Of a DNA stretch of 64,000 nucleotides, positions 50,001 through 61,000 are shown in pieces (positions within the stretch are counted from its first letter, which is position 1; the number at the start of each line of letters is the position of its first letter). The position numbers were made by a program, and so were the translations under genes. The stretch is taken from assembly GCA_963966185.1 (NCBI GenBank), contig CAWZYM010000385.1, positions 62,001-126,000 of the forward strand, written 5' to 3'. The notes beneath the pieces are model-generated. The model was not told the origin of the DNA. It did no database searches and saw only the letters and a list, made by a program, of their open reading frames with translations. This DNA is from Rhabditoides inermis (lineage: Eukaryota; Nematoda; Chromadorea; Rhabditida; Rhabditidae).

Positions 50001-51200
50001 AAGACCCCAATCACTCCGTTGTTTTCTATTTCGTCACATTGTCTCCGTTCTCTGGAACATATTTCTACTGATGACTCTAGTTGGATGATTGATATGACTC
50101 CGGCGCCCCGGGCGTGAATGCTTTGAATGTTATGGTGATGTGAATCAGTGAATCGTCTGAGTGAGTAGAGAGGGGGGAGCAGATCCATATTCCCTCTTCT
50201 CATCTCGTCGGTCGGCAGTAAGTGCCTTGAGTGGAATGCTGCTCTGGGATTGTTACACCCACCCGCCTGCAAATCGCCCCCGTCATCTGCGCACTCCGCA
50301 ATCCAAACGCTCTCTACCCGCTTCACGCCTGCTCACTACTCACTCACCACGCTGTTTCTACTCCTCTCTCACTCCACCAGTTCCATTATGTGGTTGTGTG
50401 TCTGTTTTGTTTTGGCATGCCTGGATCGCCTCGGGTATCTATCCATCCCCTTTCTTCCCCCTCACGCATTCCCGCATTTATCCACACTCACACATTCTCA
50501 CTTCATTTCCTTTGCGTGATTCGTGCCACCCTATCGTGTGTGTCTCAATCAGGTGGCCTTCTCTCTGGTCTCTGTCTCTGCTCGTCCTGTGAATACGGTC
50601 ACAGTGTTAATATCACATCGCTCGCACACTTGCCCTTCTTCACATAATTATGGTACTTCCTTGTGAGTCGCATATATAGTTTCTGGTGGGAAGTGTTACA
50701 AGGTCCCTTCGACTTATTCAAATATGGTTGTTCGCTCGTCTCTAGATCAGTCTTCATTCCTATCTCCGAGAGGTGGCGGTGACTATAGCCCACTTTCATA
50801 CGCATCTCGTCTCATATTCGTGTAATAGCCGTCTCCTAACATAATCAGAGTAGTGCTACCATTCGCTCTGACCCGGTTTTCCCGCCGCCATCATGTTCTT
50901 TTTGCGAGTCCTACTGTAGTCTATGTGACTCCTATGCGACTGCATACACCCCGAAATGCGCCTCTCATGTGAGTCTCCTGAACCCTCGTTACCCTCCCGC
51001 CCCTGCGCTCTCCTCTCCGGCCGCGCTCTCTCGCAGCCTCTCACTCCTCACTCACTCGACTCCTCCCATAACTATTCGCCTCCCCGAATAGTGAGTAGTC
51101 GACTCTCTGTCATTCTGGATGGCCATCGCCAGTCTACAGTAATTCCACCCGCAAAGGGATGTCTGTTGCTTCCGTGTCTGGCGGCGGCGGGCGGCCGCTG
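47020..51200. promoter_or_regulatory. Long upstream region of the SRF gene, no exon seen
   Basis: After the GPCR's 3' end (AATAAA-like AAATAAATA near 47191) there are about 4 kb without convincing exons. The part from 47.9 kb onward is richer in GC and in CTCTCGC/CATATTTGCA words than the gene desert. It includes a 17-C run near 48651-48663 and a near-CArG CCATATTTGC near 48848. Position suggests SRF regulatory DNA; this is inference. Confidence 0.35.
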
Positions 51201-51210
51201 CCTTTTATGG
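51201..51210. promoter_or_regulatory. CArG box upstream of SRF gene
   Basis: CCTTTTATGG is an exact CC(A/T)6GG match, 196 bp upstream of the start codon, next to a GGCGGGCGGCCGC / CCCCGCCCCGCCCCC GC-box cluster. SRF binds this sequence. Confidence 0.65.
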
Positions 51211-51405
51211 CCCCGCCCCGCCCCCTTATACGGTAACACGTCTGCTCGCACCCCACATCCCTCACCATCACATTACTCTCGCCATTTAATCGCGATTGGT
51301 TATGCATCGTTGTGACGTTTCCCATATTTTCATACTGATTATATTATGAATGTCGCGTCTACGCCGTGCTATCTCTTGACGCATTCGTGTTTCAGCACAC
51401 GTACA

Positions 51406-54400
51406 ATGGAGGACTCTACGCCGTCTCCTTCCGTCTCCACTCCCCTCCTCTCCGAGAATGGAACTCCGCTTCTTCCCAATGGAAAGAAGACCAAGGGTGA
51501 GTGCAAGTTCTTTCTCTCTCCATCTCCCTTCCTCATCCTCTATCTATCTCTGTGTTGCAGGACGTGTGAAGATCAAGATGGAGTACATTGGCAACAAGCT
51601 GCGCCGCTACACCACATTCAGCAAGAGGAAGACGGGTATTATGAAGAAGGTGCGTGTCGTCTTCCAGTCTGGCGATACTCCCGATTTCCTTCTCAGCTAC
51701 TTGAATCTGGCGATGCTTTGAATGATTATACTTGATTGCATTGACACTGACACGTGTGCAGGCGTACGAGCTGTCGACGCTGACGGGCACGCAGGTGATG
51801 CTGCTGGTGGCGTCGGAGACTGGCCACGTGTACACATTCGCCACCAACAAGCTCCAGCCCATGATACAGAGCGACGCCGGCAAGACACTCATACAGAGCT
51901 GCCTCAACGCACCCGACGGTACGTTCAAAACTCACATCCATATTAGGACGTCATGGCGCATCAGAGCTATTCCACTATAGAATTGCAATAGTGTTGCCGC
52001 GTGCGAGGGTACTGTATCGGTATTCTATCCGGAGAGTGCTTGTAAGGTGTGCAGTGCAATAGTAGAGTACCTTGTTTTCACTCTCGCGAGAGCTGTGTTT
52101 CGTGTTTTGGTGGTTGTGTCGACGTCATAGTGCAGCCGTCCTCTCGGATTTGGCGCTGCGCCCGCTGGTGGCAACACGCATCTTCCACTCTCTCTGAAGA
52201 AGGACTCATTGCCTTGCCGCTTTCACTGTTTGTCCTGATTAGTCAACCCCCGCTCACTCTCCGCCTCGCATACTCTCTCGCCGCCCTCCCACCCTGCCTC
52301 TCTCGTCCCGCCCCACTCTCTCGCCTCACCGACTGGCTGCTGCCTCCGCTTTTCGGGAGATTTGTGTTTGCCATCCTTTCCGGAAGAGCGCTCAAAAACG
52401 GAGCACACGCAGTTGGCGTGTCGGATAGAGAGAGGGGGTTCGGGGGTATTGATCGAAAGTGACTGTTGTAGCCGAATGCCGAAATGTGAGATGGGGGGAG
52501 GTCGACACCTAATGGGCTGACGCCAGCGAATACAGTTTAGCGATCGAAGACTACCCATTAACGTATTGATGTTTGATGTCAATTTTCAGACGGGGAGCTG
52601 CAGTCTCAGCGCACCGAGTTCACGTTCGATAACGTGAACGGAAACGCCGCGTCCCGCAAGCGCAAGAACCCCACGGAAGCCGCCGACGCAGCGGTAAGTA
52701 GAAGGGGAACTGTAGATAAATTGAGAATACGGTATCATGTGGTAGTGAGTGATGGACATGGTATTGGTGCATGGAATACGGTATCGATATTTGCGTGACC
52801 CATATTTGGGCATGCGTCCGCCTCGGTTTTGGCCCCGCCCCTAAACCGCGGTGATTGGTTTATTTTGACAAGTCATCATGCGTTGGCTGGTTTTGATATC
52901 ATGTGTGGATGTGGAAATATTGTTTGTGAAAAATACTTCCGTAACGGACATAGGCGCGGTGCATCTCACGGTGTAAAGTGGGTGTCTGTTCGTTTTAGGC
53001 AAGGGTCATCCATCCACCCCCCCCCCCTCTCAATCTCACCCCGTAACCGTACACCCTTTGTCGGCGGCCTTTCGCCTCGTTTGGCATATATTTCACTCCT
53101 GTATGTCTGGTCTCTCTCCGAATCACCTGCTCTCTCACTCGTCTCACTGTCTGTCACTCACTGATCTGCCCGCTTCACACTAGCTTTACAAGGCGAGAAA
53201 GGGAAGTGTGGGCACATCTGTTCGCCTCTCTCTGCCTTTTGCTTATAGGGTTTATGGCCCGTTGTTGGGAGGAAGAGCGAGTGTAAGGATCGCTTGTGTT
53301 CAAATGGGCGAGTGAGCGATCGATGACCGAAAGGGAAGTGCTATCACGTCTGCATTTTGGTTAGCTGTTCGAGGAGTGTTGTCCATGACTGCGACTCGAC
53401 CCGATGTGTAAGGTATCCATCCACCTTCTCCTCTCCCGTCTCACACGGCGAAAGGAGAAAAACAAGGGCTTGATGAGGCATTGGGACGGCTGTTTGTGCC
53501 CCCGGGGAGGCATTACTACACAGTATATGGGTGGAGAGGAGAACTAATAAGAAAGTGAACGGGGAAGGGATAGTGATAATGGAGATTTGAATTGTGAGCA
53601 TTTCTTTTGTAATCATTTCATAGTTTTAGTTACACTAAGTTTCGTATGTTCTGTTTGTGAATCATCTCTCTTATTCGTCAACGTCTCGCGCCTCCGCCCA
53701 CTTGTCTTTCAAAACAGAATGCTCGACAGTGCCTTGTACTTACGATATTTTGGGTTCACCTTTCCGGAAACGCACATCACATACATTCCTCAAGCTGCAA
53801 AAAACGTCGGTCGACCGTGTCAGGTGTTATTTTGTCGGCATGCCCCGGAGGAGGAGGAGGAAGTCACAATCGCCAATTTTGTTTTCGCCTTACTTCCCTC
53901 CCATTCGAGTGAGGGATGTGCACACGCCTTGTGTCTATGACGATGTCTCTCCTATCAGCTGATCGCTCTCGCACTCTGCTCCTCCATGATCCGCACACTC
54001 TCGCCGCCGTCTCCCGGCATGCCCGATCAAGTCGCTGGTGTTGTTTTGCGTTGCCTTTCCGAGGAACAGCTGTCTCTCCGGCTTTCGAAATGGCTCTGCG
54101 AGTCGCTCCGTAGATGTGTAAGGGAAGCGCATATGGGCTTCCCATCCCCCTCTCTCTCCTCTTTCACTCTTCCTTACACTGCCGATTGGGCAATCCGCCC
54201 CGTCTCTCCAAATGTGTAAAAGGCACGACGTGGGGGGCGAGTGAAATCGAAGAGCACTCGAAGTATATAGACAGGGGTTAAATGACTGCGGAGTGCGGAG
54301 GCATAGGGAAAAGCATACTACACACAACTGAGAAAACCAACAAATTATCAACATTGTTTTCAGCAGCTCGCTCTGAACAACCTGCTGCCGACGATGGTTC

Positions 54401-55275
54401 CGACACAGCTGTTCACGTCATTCCAGGAGGAGGACTACAACGAGGACAGCGACGACAGCGGTGAGCGAGGATGATGGGCTGGCTCATTGATTGATTAGCT
54501 GATTACTTGATTGAATTGAAGCTTGATTGCTTGATTGCCCTATTGAGTATCATGTTCAGACTCGGAGGAGCCGTCGGAGGGTGTGTCGGCTGTGAAGGAA
54601 GAGCCAGTGGATGAGAAGGAGGATAAAGGTGAGCTATTACATAATTTGTGTAGCGGTAGCCTCACTATATACAACCATCGAAGTAGTCAATCTAGCAACT
54701 CTACGTGGTTTTTGCAGACGTGTCGGCGTCTCTGCAGCAGACGCTCAAAGACGCACTCAAAGCCGCAGCCAACAACAGACAGGCGGCCAAGAAGAAGAAG
54801 GTACGCTGGTAGACACTGTCTGAACTGAATGTACAATCTCTGCATTCCAACTCAATCGTTGGATGCGCAGTGTCTTGTGCATTCGATTCATACTGTGCTA
54901 GTGATATTGTTGTCATTGTTGACTGGCGATGCATTGTGTGTTCACAGCTGGCGGCGACTCAGCAGTCTGCATCGGAGGCTGCGGCCGCCGCCGCCGCCCA
55001 GGCAGCCAACATCAACGCCCTCCTCGCACCCTTCCTCCTCGCAGGTGAGCTTCCCTTTCCCCTGTCCCCTCTCACCCTCCTCTCTGCAGGCGCACAGCCG
55101 AACCCGTTCGCCAAGGCAGAGGAGGCCCCGGCGCCTTCCCTCGACTTCGCCCTCGGACAGACATACATGCAACAGGTGTGTTTTTGGAAAATGCAATCGA
55201 TTCGACATGTTGTATCGATTGATCATGGTCTCGTTTCAGCTCCTTCAATTGAGCGGCGTGCAGAAGCAGGAGTGA
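51406..55275 (+). CDS. unc-120: Serum response factor, MADS-box transcription factor
   Basis: Nine or ten exons encode about 345 residues. Key exons: 51406-51496, 51561-51650, 51762-51918, 52590-52693, 54364 onward, to TGA at 55273-55275. The MADS box is GRVKIKMEYIGNKLRRYTTF then SKRKTGIMKKAYELSTLTGT, followed by the SAM extension VASETGHVYTFATNKLQPMI. These are the residues that contact CArG DNA and form the dimer. The C-terminal half is acidic then Ala/Gln-rich (QQSASEAAAAAAAQAANINA) and probably activates transcription. The C. elegans orthologue UNC-120 drives muscle gene expression with HLH-1 and HND-1. The large introns 3 (51919-52589) and 4 (52694-54363) each contain a perfect CArG box, and another lies upstream. 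AATAAA near 55598 ends the gene. Confidence 0.95.
51938..51947. promoter_or_regulatory. CArG box in SRF intron 3
   Basis: CCATATTAGG, the classic high-affinity SRF site, 20 bp inside intron 3. Confidence 0.65.
52800..52809. promoter_or_regulatory. CArG box in SRF intron 4
   Basis: CCATATTTGG matches CC(A/T)6GG exactly, about 107 bp into the 1.67-kb intron 4. Confidence 0.6.
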
Positions 55276-55845
55276 AGTCTCGTCCCTTCCTTTCCAACAC
55301 GCATAGATGCTTTATTTATATCATTTCATGGTGCATTATCCACGTCTAGATTCTCTATTCCAAATCTTTCGAGATATCAAATTGTCTCTACGCATTTCGC
55401 ACTCTCTCTGACACGCACTCAAATATGTATTTAGAGTTTATACTTCATATTTTCTATATTGTTGTGTTTTTTTTCCTTTCGGATAGATATTCAATCGCAC
55501 AGCTCACCGAAGAGCCTTGAGATTATTCCACATGCCTTTTACTTTTGTGTCATTGCTGGGTTACAATATTGTTTTGTATAAAATTTACTGTGCAACATAA
55601 TAAAAGTATGAGAATCACGTATGATTGTTGGTACTTGACTTATTCCACTTCGCACTATATACCGATACCGATTTAATAGAACTTGCTAGAAACCTGGTCT
55701 TCAATTAGAAATTGTAGTGAGCAGATGCGCCTGGCGCGAGCGGGAGATATAATTGGAAAGAATGGGCGATGTCCGCCAGAGGCAACACGGTTAGATAGAA
55801 CACGGTTCATAGATGGCCCTGTGTCCATCCGCCACTCTGTCCAGC

Positions 55846-56267
55846 ATGGCCTCGAATCACGCACACACTGCCGCCCTCATCCATCAACAACTCGTCTTCC
55901 TCCTCCATGCCAGAGCCTGCGTGCGGGTACGTCTGCCCCACTTGTGATTGCATGTCACTAGAATACTAATACCTCCCGCAGGACGGTCGAGACCCCGTCT
56001 GTCGAATGCCGCACTGCATCACTCTCCGCGAGGTCCTCTGTCACATGACGCACTGTCAACTGAACAGGGATTGCCAAGGTGAGTTTATGAAATCAATAAT
56101 GTCTATAATTAACGAATCAACCATTTGCAGCGCCGCACTGCGCGTCTTCCCTGGTGATCCTGGAGCACTGGGACAAGTGTGGTTCTATCGAGTGTCGCAT
56201 CTGTCGGCCCCTCCTCCTCAACCGGGACAGAGCCCATCCCATCGCCCGACGCACTTGCAGAGGATAG
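55846..56267 (+). CDS. Stand-alone TAZ1-type zinc finger protein (CBP/p300-like domain)
   Basis: Three exons, 55846-55926, 55982-56078 and 56131-56267, encode 104 residues that are almost entirely one TAZ domain. ALIHQQLVFLLHARAC aligns with the KLIQQQLVLLLHAHKC start of CBP/p300 TAZ1. All three HCCC zinc sites are visible: H/C of HARAC with the Cys pair in DPVCRMPHC; HMTHC with C of RDC and PHC; HWDKC with IEC and RIC. TAZ1 binds activation domains of transcription factors. No bromodomain, KIX or acetyltransferase sequence is present before or after, and the frame ends ARRTCRG. The gene starts 570 bp after SRF on the same strand and has its own AATAAA near 56354. It may be a nuclear adaptor or a competitor of full-length CBP. 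A short upstream exon cannot be ruled out. Confidence 0.88.
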
Positions 56268-56732
56268 AAACACCATAATTGTAATAACTAATACCGGTCA
56301 TGTTCCGTGATATATTTCCGACATATGCGCAAGATTAATAATATATTCAATATAATAAACGTGTTCTTTGGGGTTTGCCGCATGTATTTATGTGAGGTCG
56401 GTAATGATTATTTAAATGTGATGACAATTTTGATAGAGTTACGGGAAATCAACATCAACATGATTGGCCAGTTTTTTTGTTAAAATTAACTCGATTGGTG
56501 ATAACAAAGAATAATGAAACTTTATAGCGTAGTGTGAACCAATTCGTTTTTAGATGCGACTTTGTGTATAATAAGTATGTGTTTATTTTCATATTGCATG
56601 AACGAGATTCAGATACAGTGAGAACATTGTGAGCATGAAAACATGGCAAGTGTACAAAATAGAAAACAAGTAGTGAATTCTACAACAATCACGAAAAGGA
56701 AAAAGAGGATCTACCCATATCCATTCTCTATC

Positions 56733-57506
56733 CTACATCCGTTTTCGCAGTTCCCTTGTCTCCTGAGTGTCGGGCGCGGTTCGCAGCAGCATATCAGCTT
56801 CCATGAAGTGTTTCGCAGAGAGGCGAGGGCCGACACGGCGGGGGCGGGACTCCAGGGGGCGGGGCTCTGCCTCCGACGAGAACCAGTAAACATGTACGGA
56901 GAAGAGGAGTACGCAAACAACTGAAAACATAGGGTGAATGGCAGAGACAGAGAGATCAAACGTACCGTGCATCGCGAGTCCGAACATATTCTGCATGCTG
57001 GTAGTTGCGCGGCCACTATAGATGTCCCAGCCAGAGAAAACAACACTGCAAACACTACAGTCATACACATTATCGATTTAATATAATAAACTATTATCGT
57101 ACCCTGTAATGGATAGTACGAGATGACAGACGTGGAGGGATCGAGAGGAGAAGTAGACGAGAAGCGAAAGCCTGAAATCGACACTCACTTTGTTTCTAGC
57201 AACTACAGATAAGCAACATTACATAATCGCATGAGGAAGAAAGTTTGGAAGAACTGTCTCGCACACAATACATACTCACCTCACAATCAGCACTGCCACA
57301 CACAATTGTGCGTGTTGCAGAGCAGCCATCTGCAATCAAGCCCCTATCCTCCAGTCCATCCAGTCTACCCTCACCTCTATGCCCCTTCCAGTGGCGGTGT
57401 ACATGGCCTGTCCGGTGGCGGACGCGTCTCGGAGGCAGCTGGCAGCGTCGCCCGCCAGTTGCAGACAACAGAACGCCAGCCACGCACGCAGAACGCGTGA
57501 CTGCAT
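56733..57506 (-). CDS. Small membrane protein, family not recognised
   Basis: Minus-strand exons high to low: 57506-57375, 57329-57280, 57171-57103, 57045-56966 and 56920-56733. They join in frame to about 172 residues. The protein starts MQSRVLRAWLAFCCLQLAGD, has hydrophobic segments LCVAVLIVRLSLLVYF, HLVLSITGVVFSGW and VVCVLLFSVHVYWF, and ends with a hydrophilic Arg/Glu tail (LRKRM). Splice sites are canonical. The first Met lies just after an AG dinucleotide, so an upstream exon or a trans-splice site is possible. No family assigned. The 3' end faces the TAZ gene (convergent). Confidence 0.6.
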
Positions 57507-58042
57507 GCCTGTCCATGTCGATACAAGTTAGAGGTGAGGGTCAACATGGGCACTAGCCATTACATTATTATACCCAAACAGATCAGATATCATACATACG
57601 GCGATTTCCAGTCGCAACGTTAGTTCTACGAATAAAACACAACTCTCAAACCTAACATTTCTTTATACACCGGCAAACATAAGATCGACACAGGGTTTCC
57701 TTTAAGAAAAACACACACATAAAATTTAAGATATGAATACTAGCATAAACGAGAGAGAGAGAGGGAAATGTGGCAATTGACACAATTCGTCATAAATAAT
57801 AATAACATCTAACACGGTATGACTCCTCTCAAAAAGATCACCAAAGACCAAAGCATTCCGAAATGATTCAATGTGAACATATATAGGTTTTAAGAGGCAC
57901 GAAAATGAATGATTGATTGTGAATCGCTGTGAATGGTCATAGAAATCCGTCTCACAACTACCGGGAGAAGGATCGTCTCCATTACTTGATAATACTAACA
58001 CTTCTCGCCTACACTACCCCCCCCCTTCCTATCCGACTTCTT

Positions 58043-61000
58043 CTAGACATAGTAGTTGGGGGAGACAAGCAGATCCGTCAACACCGTCAGCTGGTCGTCG
58101 CTGAAAAAGGAACATTGGAAACTTGCCATTTCTACAATGTATTAAAGACTATAGTATAGTAATACTAATAATAATACCTGAATGCCTGTTTGTGCTCATG
58201 CCACGAATCCTGGTGGGTTCTCTTGAACTCGGCAAGAGTCTTCTTTACAGTCTCCTAAAACATACTGACATATCATCGACTAATCATCCGTAATGTAGTG
58301 GTTAGCGATGCTCGCTACACTTGATTGGTCGCGGGATCGAATTGGTAGTTTGCGAAGGTGTTTCGACGTTCGACCCCCGCCGAATACTCATAACTCTTTT
58401 GAATCGAAGACTACCTTTATATTCTTTCTCTAAAATCAAATTGCGCGTATCAGAGCATGATTCACAGTAACATTACCCCATCTTCATAATACATAATAAA
58501 CATATTCATAATTCATCGTGTGAATAAGCGTGCAAACAGAGTGCGGCAACAAGGGCACTCAGGTCTTATGTTCAAAACATCATTTGTGAAATTGCGTAGA
58601 TGCAAAGAAGCTATGCATATGTTCTATGATAATAATATTCGCATGTGACTTACGCCCCCACAGTACACTATTACAAATATTCTGACAATCATCCTGTACT
58701 TCCTATTCTTTCTCTCGGAATAGCACAGGGAATACGCGTCTGCACATCCGTTCAACAATTATCCACCCGGAAGAAGAGGGAGAGACGCCCAGTCACACGG
58801 AACGTCGGCTCATATAAATTCCACTCTCACCCCATTTCATTCCAGTCATTCTCTCATTCGCATTCTCCCACCATGCCACTCTGGCTCCTTCTACTCGCCA
58901 CTGCAGCTCTCTCCACAGCCAAAATTTCCAATACGGTAATAAGTAGTTTAGAATTGGTTTTATTATGTTGTTATTATAGATTTACACCATTTTCATGATA
59001 ACTGATAACCCAGTTCCGCCTAGGATCTCGACTGTTCGTACAAAGATGGTTCTCTCGTCTTTTGTCGGCCGAACCCGTTCCGCGCAGAGGAAATCGCCGA
59101 CGATTCCATTCTGCCCATCATTGGATGGAAAGCTCGCACAATGAACAGCTACCAATAATAACAGCCATCACGTGTTCATTCCTTGCATTGTTTCTCTATT
59201 AGTATCCGGCGCAGTAAACACTATTTTTTCGTTTATAGACCCTACGCATGGACGGGTATATTGGCTCACACAATTCACAAATTACAACACGTGCCACGGC
59301 CCGGCCGTAGTGTCACTCATTTGTTCACTGGTCGGTGAACTCAGACGCACGCTACGCATCAGTTCCGCGTCGCGGTTGGCTCAAGCAATTTAGCAAAACT
59401 TGTGCCAGCGAAAGGAATCGAACCCGCGGTGAACAGATCATTGGCCGCGCTCGCTAGCCACTAGGCTAAATGATCATGACAGAGGTCTCGCAGAAATCGA
59501 CTATGACGATGAGCTTGATTTTCTGTAACATAGGAGACGCGTTGCGTCGCGTGCGTTCAAATTCACGCAAATCAGTGAACGCGCCAAAATACATGATATC
59601 TGCTTCGTTCTCTACTCTGTTCCAAACCTTGTGTTTATGATACCAAACACATTTATAGAGCATAGCCGCGCCAAAACAAAAAGAAAAATGGGATCAGGGA
59701 GGCGTGAGGCGTGGAATACGACTAACATGATATCACGCTATACACACTCCCCCTGTAGCCTCCATTCTTCCCTTCCTCCTACTCTCACTAACGTCCTTCT
59801 CCATGCTGCGACTATACACTATTCTGTTCACTCTATACGCACTAGTCACTGCATTCTACATCGACGGAGAGGTAACACCAAAACGTTTTAAATCTACATA
59901 ATTGGAAAGCGCATGATTCGCGATCACTATTGTTGGTGTTCAGCAACTCGACTGTTCGTACAAGATGGGTTCGCTCGTCTTTTGTCGGCCGTCCATCCCG
60001 TCTCCCTCTCCTCTGCCCTCCCTCCACCCATCCTCCTCCCTTTCCCTACGCAACAACATACTACCCCTCCTCGAATGGAAGACGCGCGCACTCAACAACT
60101 ACCACTAAATAAACCATCCACATTCATACCTTATATTTTCGTTTTGTATTCGGCACAGAAAGTGTACGCCGTTGTGACTGACCCTGGTCTCTCCCCTGTC
60201 GCTGGCATGTCTGCAGAGTCGCATGAGAGTGTCGGGTAGATGGTCGGGGACAGAGTAGGGGAAGGCGAGCACACAGGCGGCCAGACCGAGCACTCCCGCG
60301 TGCCGGCGGATGCGGTCCTCCGACTGCTGCGCCGACGAACAGAACGCACTCTCAAACCATTCATTCATTGCATTAATTTACATCACAACTCACGATGAGC
60401 TCCTTGGTGCACTCAAAGTATCCACAGTGGACGAGACCAGAGAATGCTTCCGCGGCCGCCTCGCGAACCTCAAATCAGCCGAGTCAATAACCTTTTTACT
60501 AGAAGTCGAATATAATTGCAACAAGACCAATAATATAAAAATACATCTACTTTTGCTTTCATCTCACCTCAATCTGTGCATCAGCCATGCACTCAGTGAT
60601 GAGCTGTCCGATCTCCTCCCTCCGGGACAAGTACACGTACTGGTTGGAGAACACGTTCATCTGCAACATACACACATATCATGGGTCGTCTCTCGTCTCC
60701 CCCTCTCCTTCCTCACCTTGACAAACTTGAGCATCGCCACGCGCGCCTTCCACCAGCAACCAGACCGCAGCTGCTGAAAACGACACGAAATTAATTATAA
60801 CCATTTTCGCAATACTACACTTCTTTACATTGCAGTTTCGCTATACTAGATAACAGAAGATGCCATTCCCATCACTTGCGCGCTACTAAATAGACAATAC
60901 GATATATGCAAATTACAACCGCACTCGTGCATGTCTTTTTCATGGAGAGGACTGACGGTCACGTCACTATACCTTGCTGAACATGTCGACATAGTGGGGC

